Source: Corylus avellana
Taxonomy: Eukaryota > Streptophyta > Magnoliopsida > Fagales > Betulaceae
Reading direction: 5' to 3'
Assembly: GCF_901000735.1 (NCBI RefSeq)
Contig: NC_081541.1
Location: 24,801,743 to 24,865,742, forward strand
DNA: 64,000 nucleotides
Positions 46,208-57,493 of this stretch are shown in pieces. Made by a program: the position numbers and the translations under genes. Below the pieces are notes generated by a model. It was not told where the DNA came from. It made no database searches and saw only the letters and a list, made by a program, of their open reading frames with translations. Position 1 is the stretch's first letter. The number at the start of each line of letters is the position of its first letter.

Positions 46208-46859
46208 ATGTCGTTTGAAGGTAGGTCGTTTGGAGGTAAGTCGTTTGGAGGGTATGGGTACGTTGGTTGGAGGTAGGTCGTTTCGGCAACATTCAACGGC
46301 AATGTTCAGATCATGAGTAATGTTCAGGTTTAGCGACTCACTCTCATGGTAGTTGGCATATGAATCATCATTGCCTTCGCCCTCACCAATGTCGTACACG
46401 TTTCGAGGTTTAGTCCTTATAACGCAAGACCAATCTGGGTGCCTTTCATCAGCGACATAAAATACTTGTGACACTTGCGAAGATAACACATATGGCTCAT
46501 TAGTAATTTGCTCTCCCGTATGTATCAGGTTTTTAAAATTCACAAGCGTGAACCCATATTGGTCCTCCTTGTAGTCCCTACCCCTTCTTATGTCTGCCCA
46601 ATCACACTTGAACAACACATATCTAGTGGTGTCACTCGATTATTCTAGTCAACTTCCCATAATATGTATAGCCATCAATGGTTGGCACGCACACGCCACT
46701 GTTTTGAGTCTTTTTACCTTCATCATAGGCCAAAGTGCGAAACAATGAACCGTTAACTACGTAGCGGTTATATTCTAGAGCATTTTGAATAGGCCCTTTA
46801 GAATGGCATACAAGCTTCATCCCCAGTTCAGTGCGACATGTTGCATCCATTCGATTAAC
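46208..46859 (-). pseudogene. CACTA DUF4216 exon, copy 1, with a 13-bp deletion
   Basis: Encodes RMDATCRTELGMKLVCHSKG at its start and QVFYVADERHPDWSCVIRTK later, a DUF4216 domain found C-terminal to Tnp2 in CACTA transposases. Relative to copy 2 it lacks 13 bases near 46636 (between GGTGTCA and CTCGATTATT), which shifts the frame. Ends with a repeated GGTCGTTTGGAGGTA motif (46200-46290) that encodes a basic tail. Confidence 0.8.
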
Positions 46860-46949
46860 CTGCGATTTAGTATTAATAATAAAAATATTTAATATGTTAT
46901 TGAAACATTTATGTTAAGTTATTATTTGGAATACAAGTCTTGCATCTTA

Positions 46950-47474
46950 CGTAGTCATGATACCAATCACAAAATTGCTCCTTATGTTGTGTGTCTAATT
47001 CAATGTCTGTCATTCGCCTCCTATTGCTTCCTTGACGAAGCATATCCAAGTGTCTCCTACATGCCCATATATATATATTAGAACTAAATGTTTTATGATT
47101 CACCAATAACGTTATAAATGAAGTAACATGTGCTAAGAATACAACTCACATCAGCAATTGATGGAACTCGTCCGAGTTAAATAGAATATATCGATAAACC
47201 TGTGTCAAAGTGCGGTTGTCAAGATTAAGTCGTGTTACCGCCCTTTTAGCCTCATCAGGGTTTCTTTGAGGCCTATTGTGTATTGTTGGTGCATTATTTA
47301 AATACATTGAAACAAATGACACCAGTTCTCTCGCTACGTAACCTTCCGCAATAGACCCTTCAGGTGCAGATTTGTTGCGCACGTCATTTTTTAAACCTCC
47401 AAGACTCCTACATACATTTAACCACCTTGCTCATGGAAGTAATTCATTATACATATATAGAAAAATAGATAATA
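46950..47474 (-). CDS. CACTA transposase middle exons, copy 1
   Basis: Two exons (47150-47407 and about 46951-47056) encode KNDVRNKSAPEGSIAEGYVA, then RQGSNRRRMTDIELDTQHKE. They link the DUF4218 part to the DUF4216 part, as in copy 2, with GT-AG borders. Confidence 0.7.
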
Positions 47475-49805
47475 TTATATATTTGAATACCTCTCAGCCG
47501 GATACATCCACCGAAGCGCTACCGGTCCACCAAGTCGGCATTCTCGAACTAAATGCACAACAACATGAACCATGCTGGTAAAAAATCCGGGTGGAAATAT
47601 TTGTTCCAGCTTACACAAAATTATGATGATATCACTCTCGAGTCGGTTTAGGTCTGATTCTAACAATGTTTTCGAACATATGCCTCGAAAGAATAGCGAC
47701 AACTCTATCAGAGGCCTGACAACCTTGTTTGTCAAAGATCCGCGCAACGCAATAGGCATAATTTGTTGCATGAGTATGTGGCTATCATGACTCTTCAAAC
47801 CCACTATTATACGTTCCTTAAGTTTGACACATCGGGAGACATTCGATGCATATCCATCCGGCACTCGTACATCTCTAAGCACTTTCAAAAAATTAGTTTT
47901 TTCTACATTAGACATTGTGTAGCAAGCTGCAGGCAGATATATTTTCCCATTGTTGTTGGTGAATGGATGAAGTTTTTCTCTCAAACCCATTTTTTGCAAA
48001 TCCTTACGTGCTTCATGGTTGTCCTTTGTCTTCCCTGTAATGTCAAGCAATGTGCCAAGTATATTGTCCATAACATTTTTTTCTATGTGCATCACATCAA
48101 GATTGTGTCGTAACAAATTATCTTTCCAATAGGGCAAAGTGAAGAAAATACTTTTCTTCTTCCACCCAACATCAACATTTGTACCATCTATATCTTGCAC
48201 AGTTTTTTGTCTTTTCTCTCTATGTGCGTCATGATCCTCACATTCAAATAACACGTCTAATTGCCTCAGGATGTCATCGCCATTTGGCACAACAGGTGGA
48301 CCATCCAGTTCTTGTGTACCGTCAAAAGCTCTTTTGTTCATTCTCCACCTATGATCCATAGGCAAATATCGCTTATGCCCCATATAACAACATTTCTTCC
48401 CGTGTGTTAACCATTTAGACCGTGTTGAACCCATACAAATTGGACACGCTTTTTTTCCCTTTGTACTATATCCTGACAAATCTGCATATGTCGGGAAGTC
48501 ATTTATTGTCCACATCAATGCCGATCGCAACACAAAGGACTTCTTCATCGATACATCAAATGTGCTTACCCCTGCATTCCATAATTCCTGTAGTTCTGAT
48601 ATCAGGGGTTGTAAGTATACATCTATTGCCATTCCAGGTGAACTTGGGCTTGGAATAATCAAGGATAAAATGAAATTTGGTTGTTTCATGCACAACCAAG
48701 GAGGCAAGTTGTACAGAATTACCATGACAGGCCAAGTGCTGTGGGTTGAGTTCATGTTACCGAATGGATTAAATCCATCTGATGTTAGTCCAAGCCTTAC
48801 ATTGCGTGGATCCGATGCAAATTCTGGGTATTTCTCATCGAATGACTTCCATGCTTCACCGTCCGCCGGATGCCTCAACACTCCGTCTTTTGTGCGCCCA
48901 TCAGCGTGCCATCTCATATGGATAGCGGTGTGTTGCGACATAAACAACCTTTGCAAGCGTGGTATTAGTGAAAACCATCGCAACACCTTAATGGGCCGTC
49001 TTTTAGATGGTCGAGACTGCCCATCTCTAATATCGTCCTTCCACTTTGATAATCCGCATTTTGTACACAAATCTAAATGCTCAGTGTCCTTCCAAAATAA
49101 CATACAATTATTTCGACAAGCTAGAATCTTCTCATATCCAAGCCCCAAGTCCCTCAAAAACTTTTTGGCCTCATATGTATTTTTTGGCAAAGCTTCACCA
49201 TCCGTCGGGAGCAACTGATTGATGAACTCAAGCAACGATGTGAATATAGTGTTACTAATTCCACCCATACACTTCAAATTATATAGATGTATAATAGCAC
49301 CTAGCTTGCTATGTTTGGTTTTATCATGTAGTGGCTTTTCTGATTCCATACGCAAGTTGTAGTATTTTCTCGCACTCTCATCATCAACTGCATCCTGCAC
49401 TGACTCTACAACATTAGGTTGTGCTTCCATGTGACCAGTAAATTCGTCTGTTATTGACGGGTGCATGCCAAAAACATCACGGAGCATGGCATTCATAGTT
49501 CTCGACTCGTCAGGTACATGGGTTGAAGAAGATCCTTTAACTGTTGGTTCTCTTTGAGTAACAAGATCACACATCCTTTCTCCATGGAACACCCATTCGG
49601 TGTAACCAGGCATAATACCTGTTCCACCAGTTAAATGTGTGTAAACCATCTCTGGACTAAGACTCTTGTTGAATTTACACTTCTTACATGGGCAGATTAT
49701 GTACTCCTTATTTGTAGACTTGCTAACTGCAAATTCTACAAATGATTTGGCTCCGTTCATATACTCAACTGAACCCCTAAACTTTGTCATCCAACTCTTG
49801 TCCAT
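47475..49805 (-). CDS. CACTA transposase (Tnp2/TNPD type), copy 1
   Basis: Open frame of 776 residues. N-terminal transposase-associated domain (MDKSWMTKFRGSVEYMNGAK; CPCKKCKFNKS). Tnp2 core (IRWHADGRTKDGVL-like region, with HMRWHADGRTKDGVLRHPAD; LYNLPPWLCMKQPNFILSLI; HNLDVMHIEKNVMDNILGTL). DUF4218 start (SLFFRGICSKTLLESDLNRL; GPVALRWMYPAER), after which a GT donor ends the exon at 47491. No internal stops. The translated sequence is identical to copy 2 at 51073-53403. Confidence 0.93.
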   Translation of the reverse strand: MDKSWMTKFRGSVEYMNGAKSFVEFAVSKSTNKEYIICPCKKCKFNKSLSPEMVYTHLTGGTGIMPGYTEWVFHGERMCDLVTQREPTVKGSSSTHVPDESRTMNAMLRDVFGMHPSITDEFTGHMEAQPNVVESVQDAVDDESARKYYNLRMESEKPLHDKTKHSKLGAIIHLYNLKCMGGISNTIFTSLLEFINQLLPTDGEALPKNTYEAKKFLRDLGLGYEKILACRNNCMLFWKDTEHLDLCTKCGLSKWKDDIRDGQSRPSKRRPIKVLRWFSLIPRLQRLFMSQHTAIHMRWHADGRTKDGVLRHPADGEAWKSFDEKYPEFASDPRNVRLGLTSDGFNPFGNMNSTHSTWPVMVILYNLPPWLCMKQPNFILSLIIPSPSSPGMAIDVYLQPLISELQELWNAGVSTFDVSMKKSFVLRSALMWTINDFPTYADLSGYSTKGKKACPICMGSTRSKWLTHGKKCCYMGHKRYLPMDHRWRMNKRAFDGTQELDGPPVVPNGDDILRQLDVLFECEDHDAHREKRQKTVQDIDGTNVDVGWKKKSIFFTLPYWKDNLLRHNLDVMHIEKNVMDNILGTLLDITGKTKDNHEARKDLQKMGLREKLHPFTNNNGKIYLPAACYTMSNVEKTNFLKVLRDVRVPDGYASNVSRCVKLKERIIVGLKSHDSHILMQQIMPIALRGSLTNKVVRPLIELSLFFRGICSKTLLESDLNRLESDIIIILCKLEQIFPPGFFTSMVHVVVHLVRECRLGGPVALRWMYPAERYSNI

Positions 49806-49859
49806 AGCGTGACTACATTATAAAAGGTCTATAAGTTATAATGATAGATCGAGGTATTA

Positions 49860-49959
49860 NNNNNNNNNNNNNNNNNNNNNNNNNNNNNNNNNNNNNNNNN
49901 NNNNNNNNNNNNNNNNNNNNNNNNNNNNNNNNNNNNNNNNNNNNNNNNNNNNNNNNNNN
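49860..49959. other. Assembly gap (100 N) between the two transposase copies
   Basis: Sequence left of the gap ends in the same 50 bases that follow the transposase start in copy 2. The gap therefore sits exactly at the junction of a 3598-bp duplication. Confidence 0.99.
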
Positions 49960-50457
49960 GCCTTCACCCTCACCAATGTCGTACACGTTTCGAGGTTTAG
50001 TCCTTATAACACAAGACCAATCTGGGTGCCTTTCATCAGAGACGTAAAATACTTGTGACACTTGCGAAGATAACACATACGGCTCATCAGTAATTTGCTC
50101 TCCCGTATGTATCAGGTTTTTAAAATTCACAAGTGTGAACCCATATTGGTCTTCCTTGTAGCCCCTACCCTTTCTTATGTCTGCCCAATCACACTTGAAC
50201 AACACATATCTAGTGGTGTCATAGTACTCTACCTCGATTATTCTAGTCAACTTCCTATAATATGTATAGCCATCAATGGTTGGCACGCACACGCCACTGT
50301 TTTGAGTCTTTTTACCTTCATCATGGGCCAAAGTGCGAAACAATGAACCGTTAACTACGTAGCGGTTATATTCTAGAGCATTTTGAATAGGCCCTTTAGA
50401 ATGGCATACAAGCTTCATCCCCAGCTCAGTGCGACATGTTGCATCCATTCGATTAAC
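49960..50457 (-). CDS. CACTA DUF4216 exon, copy 2 (cut by gap)
   Basis: Encodes the DUF4216 domain without the deletion seen in copy 1 (continuous RIIEVEYYDTTRYVLFKCDW). Runs into the gap after DIGEGEG. Differs from copy 1 at a number of single bases. Confidence 0.8.
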
Positions 50458-50548
50458 CTGCAATTTAGTATTAATAATAAAAATATTTAATATGTTATTG
50501 AAACTTTTACGTTAAGTTATTATTTGGAATACATGTTTTGCATCTTAC

Positions 50549-51005
50549 GTAGTCACGATACCAATCACAAAATTGCTCCTTATGTTGTGTGTCTAATTCA
50601 ATGTCTGTCATTCGCCTCCTATTGCTTCCTTGACGAAGCATATCCAAGTGTCTCCTACATGCCCATATATATATATTAGAACTAAATGTTTTATGATTCA
50701 CCAATAACGTTATAAATGAAGTAACATGTGCTAAGAATACAACTCACATCAGCAATTGATGGAACTCGTCCGAGTTAAATAGAATATATCGATAAACCTG
50801 TGTCAAAGTGCGGTTGTCAAGATTAAGTCGTGTTACCGCCCTTTTAGCCTCATCAGGGTTTCTTTGAGGCCTATTGTGTATTGTTGGTGCATTATTTAAA
50901 TACATTGAAACAAATGACACCAGTTCTCTCGCTACGTAACCTTCCGCAATAGACCCTTCAGGTGCAGATTTGTTGCGCACGTCATTTTTTAAACCTCCAA
51001 GACTC
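50549..51005 (-). CDS. CACTA transposase middle exons, copy 2
   Basis: Exons 50748-51005 and 50549-50654, GT-AG borders. The same protein as copy 1 apart from one H/R difference (CDWYRDY versus CDWYHDY). Confidence 0.75.
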
Positions 51006-51072
51006 CTACATACATTTAACCACCTTGCTCATGGAAGTAATTCATTATACATATATAGAAAAATAGATAATA

Positions 51073-53403
51073 TTATATATTTGAATACCTCTCAGCCGGA
51101 TACATCCACCGAAGCGCTACCGGTCCACCAAGTCGGCATTCTCGAACTAAATGCACAACAACATGAACCATGCTGGTAAAAAATCCGGGTGGAAATATTT
51201 GTTCCAGCTTACACAAAATTATGATGATATCACTCTCGAGTCGGTTTAGGTCTGATTCTAACAATGTTTTCGAACATATGCCTCGAAAGAATAGCGACAA
51301 CTCTATCAGAGGCCTGACAACCTTGTTTGTCAAAGATCCGCGCAACGCAATAGGCATAATTTGTTGCATGAGTATGTGGCTATCATGACTCTTCAAACCC
51401 ACTATTATACGTTCCTTAAGTTTGACACATCGGGAGACATTCGATGCATATCCATCCGGCACTCGTACATCTCTAAGCACTTTCAAAAAATTAGTTTTTT
51501 CTACATTAGACATTGTGTAGCAAGCTGCAGGCAGATATATTTTCCCATTGTTGTTGGTGAATGGATGAAGTTTTTCTCTCAAACCCATTTTTTGCAAATC
51601 CTTACGTGCTTCATGGTTGTCCTTTGTCTTCCCTGTAATGTCAAGCAATGTGCCAAGTATATTGTCCATAACATTTTTTTCTATGTGCATCACATCAAGA
51701 TTGTGTCGTAACAAATTATCTTTCCAATAGGGCAAAGTGAAGAAAATACTTTTCTTCTTCCACCCAACATCAACATTTGTACCATCTATATCTTGCACAG
51801 TTTTTTGTCTTTTCTCTCTATGTGCGTCATGATCCTCACATTCAAATAACACGTCTAATTGCCTCAGGATGTCATCGCCATTTGGCACAACAGGTGGACC
51901 ATCCAGTTCTTGTGTACCGTCAAAAGCTCTTTTGTTCATTCTCCACCTATGATCCATAGGCAAATATCGCTTATGCCCCATATAACAACATTTCTTCCCG
52001 TGTGTTAACCATTTAGACCGTGTTGAACCCATACAAATTGGACACGCTTTTTTTCCCTTTGTACTATATCCTGACAAATCTGCATATGTCGGGAAGTCAT
52101 TTATTGTCCACATCAATGCCGATCGCAACACAAAGGACTTCTTCATCGATACATCAAATGTGCTTACCCCTGCATTCCATAATTCCTGTAGTTCTGATAT
52201 CAGGGGTTGTAAGTATACATCTATTGCCATTCCAGGTGAACTTGGGCTTGGAATAATCAAGGATAAAATGAAATTTGGTTGTTTCATGCACAACCAAGGA
52301 GGCAAGTTGTACAGAATTACCATGACAGGCCAAGTGCTGTGGGTTGAGTTCATGTTACCGAATGGATTAAATCCATCTGATGTTAGTCCAAGCCTTACAT
52401 TGCGTGGATCCGATGCAAATTCTGGGTATTTCTCATCGAATGACTTCCATGCTTCACCGTCCGCCGGATGCCTCAACACTCCGTCTTTTGTGCGCCCATC
52501 AGCGTGCCATCTCATATGGATAGCGGTGTGTTGCGACATAAACAACCTTTGCAAGCGTGGTATTAGTGAAAACCATCGCAACACCTTAATGGGCCGTCTT
52601 TTAGATGGTCGAGACTGCCCATCTCTAATATCGTCCTTCCACTTTGATAATCCGCATTTTGTACACAAATCTAAATGCTCAGTGTCCTTCCAAAATAACA
52701 TACAATTATTTCGACAAGCTAGAATCTTCTCATATCCAAGCCCCAAGTCCCTCAAAAACTTTTTGGCCTCATATGTATTTTTTGGCAAAGCTTCACCATC
52801 CGTCGGGAGCAACTGATTGATGAACTCAAGCAACGATGTGAATATAGTGTTACTAATTCCACCCATACACTTCAAATTATATAGATGTATAATAGCACCT
52901 AGCTTGCTATGTTTGGTTTTATCATGTAGTGGCTTTTCTGATTCCATACGCAAGTTGTAGTATTTTCTCGCACTCTCATCATCAACTGCATCCTGCACTG
53001 ACTCTACAACATTAGGTTGTGCTTCCATGTGACCAGTAAATTCGTCTGTTATTGACGGGTGCATGCCAAAAACATCACGGAGCATGGCATTCATAGTTCT
53101 CGACTCGTCAGGTACATGGGTTGAAGAAGATCCTTTAACTGTTGGTTCTCTTTGAGTAACAAGATCACACATCCTTTCTCCATGGAACACCCATTCGGTG
53201 TAACCAGGCATAATACCTGTTCCACCAGTTAAATGTGTGTAAACCATCTCTGGACTAAGACTCTTGTTGAATTTACACTTCTTACATGGGCAGATTATGT
53301 ACTCCTTATTTGTAGACTTGCTAACTGCAAATTCTACAAATGATTTGGCTCCGTTCATATACTCAACTGAACCCCTAAACTTTGTCATCCAACTCTTGTC
53401 CAT
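51073..53403 (-). CDS. CACTA transposase (Tnp2/TNPD type), copy 2
   Basis: 776-residue open frame, same architecture as copy 1; the exon ends at a GT donor at 51087-51088. Begins MDKSWMTKFRGSVEYM and carries the cysteine cluster CPCKKCKF. This is the copy whose 5' flank continues into the rest of the element, so it is the better candidate for the genuine gene. Confidence 0.93.
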   Translation of the reverse strand: MDKSWMTKFRGSVEYMNGAKSFVEFAVSKSTNKEYIICPCKKCKFNKSLSPEMVYTHLTGGTGIMPGYTEWVFHGERMCDLVTQREPTVKGSSSTHVPDESRTMNAMLRDVFGMHPSITDEFTGHMEAQPNVVESVQDAVDDESARKYYNLRMESEKPLHDKTKHSKLGAIIHLYNLKCMGGISNTIFTSLLEFINQLLPTDGEALPKNTYEAKKFLRDLGLGYEKILACRNNCMLFWKDTEHLDLCTKCGLSKWKDDIRDGQSRPSKRRPIKVLRWFSLIPRLQRLFMSQHTAIHMRWHADGRTKDGVLRHPADGEAWKSFDEKYPEFASDPRNVRLGLTSDGFNPFGNMNSTHSTWPVMVILYNLPPWLCMKQPNFILSLIIPSPSSPGMAIDVYLQPLISELQELWNAGVSTFDVSMKKSFVLRSALMWTINDFPTYADLSGYSTKGKKACPICMGSTRSKWLTHGKKCCYMGHKRYLPMDHRWRMNKRAFDGTQELDGPPVVPNGDDILRQLDVLFECEDHDAHREKRQKTVQDIDGTNVDVGWKKKSIFFTLPYWKDNLLRHNLDVMHIEKNVMDNILGTLLDITGKTKDNHEARKDLQKMGLREKLHPFTNNNGKIYLPAACYTMSNVEKTNFLKVLRDVRVPDGYASNVSRCVKLKERIIVGLKSHDSHILMQQIMPIALRGSLTNKVVRPLIELSLFFRGICSKTLLESDLNRLESDIIIILCKLEQIFPPGFFTSMVHVVVHLVRECRLGGPVALRWMYPAERYSNI

Positions 53404-53459
53404 AGCGTGACTACATTATAAAAGGTCTATAAGTTATAATGATAGATCGAGGTATTAAA

Positions 53460-55126
53460 TTTGTTTCATTAGAGGAACATTTTTAGTTTTATTTTTAAAT
53501 AAAAAAATAAAATTGACATAATATTCGAATAGAAAGGAAAGCGAAAAAAAGTCATATTGCCATGGACATAAAGTCATATTGCCGGGGCCCTAGCATAAAA
53601 AATAGAACTCTTATAAGGAATTTGATATTCTTTGGGCTTGCCAAGGACCCCCCAAGTGTTGTAAGTGTAGGTCCACGTACCCCTGTGAATGGCCAAGCGA
53701 TGTCTAAAGACCAGCTTAATCGATGGTTCCAAAGATTTCAAATAATGTTGTTTCAATAGATGGAATGAAAGATATATAAGGATGAGAATCTTAAAGTCAA
53801 ATAAGGCAACTATTTAAGTATGAGAAAAACAATCACACTAAAAAGTGCAATGATCAGTACCAATACTTATATAAAAGCTATTAACAAGAAACTCCCAAAC
53901 GTATGCAATATCATTGTCAAACATGATATGTCATGAATATAGCACATGATTCGGTTATCATAAAGAACTTTATTTCAACTAATGACATGTAATCTGCGTT
54001 TTGATTTAATTGACATCATCTCTCTTGCTGCAAGGTTTTAATTTGAGTACAGAAGTTGTTTTTATGTATCAACCTTTAATTTCTTTTCCTTCTTTTCCTT
54101 TGGTAGCATTTTTCGGATCATGTACTCAGGACTCAAAACTTTTACATTTTTCTGGTAAGTTAGGATGCAAATCCAGCACGTATTTATTCACTACAGCTTA
54201 TGAAGATCCTTTCTCAAGTTGCATTCCCAAATTGAGAAAGGCTTCTCTTCTTGTAATAGTAATAATAGCTGTAGTAGAAGTATAGTAATACTAAAATCTC
54301 ATGTTGTAAAATTCTGCTCTGTACCTTTGAGCTCAAAATTTTGTATTTTCTAAAGTTCTGGTACCTTGATGGAGCCAAAAACATCAAAAAAAGGGGTCAT
54401 CTTTTTATCCCTCTCATTTCTTTACAAGGTGTTATCTCAATTTCCTCCTTTTCTTTCTTAGCTCCACTGTCTTCAAATTTTGCTTAAAGTTTCGTTGAGT
54501 TTTTCAACGATAAGGTTTACACAGTATCTTGGTTTCTGTTCCTTTCTGTAATTGCAGATTCCCATACATTTATAAACACTTGCCATTATCTTTCTGATGT
54601 GCAATTTGTTGGAATTCTTTTATAGATGTTTCATCATTGGCTGTGTTTGCATACTTTTGGTAGGCCTAAAAATATTCTTATAAGATAAGAACAGCCTTTG
54701 CTGAATTCTGTTATTTACTTATCGACATGCCCTCTAGACCGTTTTGGCTGACCTTCCTAATTGATTTTTCTGTTGCCACTTTTGTCCTTGTCCCCTTCAC
54801 ATCTGCTATCTTTTATGGTGAGTGGGGATGGGACCTACATTGCATTATGTGTTTCATTTCATATCTTTTCTGTCAGTACCTTTTTATTGTCTCCACATCT
54901 GCGATCTTTTATAGTGAGTGGGGATGGAACTTAAATCGCGTTATGGTTTCCATTGTATTCTTTTCTGCCAGTACCTTTTTATAGTGCATGACTTAAGCAT
55001 TGGTTATGTATGATGGAGATCTGTCATGGCAAAAATCGCTAAGGACCATACTGTGAAGATGGTTTAGATATGTAAATCTAATTGTCCATACTGGTTATAT
55101 ACTGCGGAGATTTGTGAAAGCAACAA
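53460..55126. other. CACTA interior of probable host origin, unassigned
   Basis: Less AT-rich and unlike the transposase region. Contains a tandem pair of about 110 bp (54802-54890 and 54893-54985, sharing GTGAGTGGGGATGG) and another imperfect pair at 54995-55060 and 55086-55140. Looks like captured intron or gene flank. A short frame at 53562-53759 is not recognised. Confidence 0.4.
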
Positions 55127-55903
55127 TCACCAAGCACCATACACATGATAGTGAAAGAATAATTGTGGAGATTGAACATCAATGCATATGAGAGCAATCT
55201 CATTTGCAACCGCAGCACCCATCTTCCCCTTTATCAATCCCCTGCTCTTGATCATGACTTTAATCCCATACAGATCCTCCAAAAATGATATAACGCTTGC
55301 CAAATGCCAAACGATGCTGATATATACAAACCCAATTACGTATAAGATGACAAGAGCAATGAAAATCGCAATTCCAATCTTATATAATCCATAATAGCGT
55401 GCCCAGAAATAGAAAAGTGAAACAGAGACGAAGTTGTATAGCAGAACAATGGCAAAGCTCCATAGGAAAGTGACCATAAGCCTCTTCCAAACCCTGGGGA
55501 CAACGCTCATGATCTTCTTGAAGGTGATATCCTTTGCTGTGTATATCGATGCGATGGTGTAAACCACTGCAGAGGTGGAGAGAAGGGCGAGGATGAGAAG
55601 GAAGGTGAAGTAGAAGGCTTTGAAGAGCCAGAAGGCGGCCCATTCGGAGGAGATGATGTCGGAGAGCTTAGAATATGTTCGGGAACCCTTTAGCGTGTAG
55701 TCCAAGGCATTTTCGTTGTTGAGGATCTTGATGAAGAGGAGTTCGGAGACTTGGATGTGAGCAAGGAAGATGAAGGAGAGTGGGAGGATAAGAGCCAGAG
55801 TGATTTGGGTGAAGATTCTCTTCCATGTGAAGATGATCTTCAAGGACTCCTTCAAGATCCCAAAGAAGCCGAGAAATTGTATATCTTCTTGCTCTCTGTC
55901 CAT
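55127..55903 (-). CDS. Plant multi-pass membrane protein (At4g19950/At1g31130-like), C-terminally truncated, captured by CACTA
   Basis: 258 residues, single exon. Starts MDREQEDIQFLGFFGILKES and has about four hydrophobic segments (near residues 31-51, 88-118, 141-168, 176-208). Matches the plant family annotated loosely as polyadenylate-binding-protein-interacting membrane proteins: SSEWAAFWLFKAFYFTFLLI, ASIYTAKDITFKKIMSVVPR, MIKSRGLIKGKMGAAVA. Homology ends after GAAVA; the last 25 residues are unrelated, so about 60-80 C-terminal residues are missing relative to what I recall of the family. A leader with TATAAA (55956-55961 region) precedes the ATG, so a core promoter seems to have been captured too. 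The frame is uninterrupted. Confidence 0.75.
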   Translation of the reverse strand: MDREQEDIQFLGFFGILKESLKIIFTWKRIFTQITLALILPLSFIFLAHIQVSELLFIKILNNENALDYTLKGSRTYSKLSDIISSEWAAFWLFKAFYFTFLLILALLSTSAVVYTIASIYTAKDITFKKIMSVVPRVWKRLMVTFLWSFAIVLLYNFVSVSLFYFWARYYGLYKIGIAIFIALVILYVIGFVYISIVWHLASVISFLEDLYGIKVMIKSRGLIKGKMGAAVANEIALICIDVQSPQLFFHYHVYGAW

Positions 55904-55944
55904 TGTCTTCTTTTTCCTTGTTTGCAGTGGGTTGGGGATGAATG

Positions 55945-55970
55945 GGGGGAGCTTTATAAATTGTTCGTAG
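55945..55970 (-). promoter_or_regulatory. Captured core promoter of the membrane-protein gene
   Basis: Reverse complement reads ACAATTTATAAAGCTCCCC about 50-60 bp upstream of the ATG at 55903, a good TATA box and leader. Confidence 0.55.
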
Positions 55971-56514
55971 GGTCATGAGGACTTGACTTCAAATTGACAA
56001 ATTGCCCTTGGTCTATCTTTGAATTACTATAATGTTTCCATTAAGCCATTAAGCAAAAGCACAAGTGATCAAACTTTAGGTTCTATTTGAAGTTTGTTTC
56101 AATGGCTTCAATTTGAAACAATTTTTGACATTTTGCTCGTACGAAAAATTAGTGATCATAACAGCGATAATGACTGGCGAAAACTGAAAATCTTCCGCTG
56201 TGGCGAAAAAAGATATCCAACTATAGATAACATGCCAATTGGAATTGTGAACCTTAGATTATTGAAGGTTTCTGTAAATATAGTGTTTGTCTCTTGGCAT
56301 CACCAAAGATTCATCTCAAGTGTTCTTGTAGTTATGCCTAATTTTTTTTTCAAGTGAATTGGGTATTTAAATTTTTAGATCAGCAGTTCATAAGGTTTCA
56401 TAACTGTACAGTTTTTGGCCGTTCTCTGTGTCTGCAAGGTAGTTCATTTGCTAATGTTTTTTCACCCTGGTTTCATGGTTACGTGAACTTTTCTGACCCA
56501 TTCTTCTTTTCTAG

Positions 56515-56611
56515 GCGATGATGAAAGATCAGTTTGCAAACTATGTTGTACAGAAAGTGTTGGAAACTTGTGATGACCAGCAACTTGAACTTATACTTAA
56601 CCGAATAAACC
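56515..56611 (+). pseudogene. Pumilio (PUF) repeat exon fragment captured by CACTA
   Basis: After an intron end (TTTTCTAG) the exon reads [20 protein letters not shown], then [11 protein letters not shown]. This is the last PUF repeat of plant Pumilio proteins, with the NYVVQ RNA-contact residues. Homology stops at about 56611, where the exon should continue into the C-terminal flank of the PUF domain. The 300-400 bp before it looks like the native intron. Confidence 0.85.
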
Positions 56612-56639
56612 AACTACACCCTAAAAGCAGAGAAAACTT

Positions 56640-56935
56640 TGCTGAATTGAAAATCCCTAATTCTCCTAAAAATCATAATACATCAAAAATCTCATTATTA
56701 GAATCCCAAATTGACAACTTAAAGAGACAACAGAGTCAAAGAAAAACAGAGACAGAGACAGAGAGAGACTCACCAGTACAGGAACGTAGAGAGAGGCCGG
56801 CCGGTTTCGACTGGAGAAGAAGGCCGGTGGGTTGGCCAACCGTGCGGGTCACTGGGCGCCGGAGAGAGATAGGAAAATCGAGATTGAGGAGGGGGACTGG
56901 CGCAGTAGAGAGAGATATGGAGTGATATATATTGA
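56640..56935 (-). pseudogene. Possible captured 5'-UTR/first exon
   Basis: Read on the minus strand, CT-rich leader sequence (CTCTCTCTACTGCGCCAG; CCGGCCGGCCTCTCTC) is followed by CTGGTGAGTCTC, a good splice donor at about 56770. GC content is far above the neighbours. It resembles a plant first exon with CT-rich leader, but no protein is recognised. Confidence 0.35.
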
Positions 56936-57493
56936 GGGAGAGGGGAGAGGCTAGGGATTGAAAATATATATCACGTATATATATATATCTATCCTGATGC
57001 AGAGAGAGGGGGGGGGACTGGCGGGGCGCGCGGGGAGAGGTTAGGAAAAATATATATTGAGGGAGAGCGGGAGCTGAGGAATCATAATTATGTTCCCGCT
57101 CACAAAAACAAAAAAATATAAATGTATTAAAATTTAAAAACACTTATAAATTTATTAAAATTAGAAAACACTAGCTTATAAATTTATTTATAAAAATAAA
57201 AAGTAAATACTAAAAATTAAAAAACATTTAAAAGAGACTTAAACTAAAAAATATATAAATGCAAAATCAGTTAATGTGGTTGTCTAAATTAAAAATTCAT
57301 CTATGTGATATAAAAACAAAAATAATACTAATTCAAAAATTATCGGGATAGGCCACAATAATAATTTAATTCTTGTAATTAATTAAATTCTGTCAAAATA
57401 GCTAACGGATTCCATTAGAGCATCTACAGCAGTAAGAGGTATTCTACCTAGTCAAAAAGCACAATTCTCTATTTTAGCTATACTCAATTTTTA

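Noticed and set aside
48562..49218. 218-residue plus-strand frame (and its twin at 52160-52816)
   Set aside because: Mirror frame of the CACTA transposase on the other strand; no domain of its own.
55182..55978. Several frames overlapping the captured membrane-protein gene
   Set aside because: Shadows of the 258-codon minus-strand frame; composition is not protein-like.
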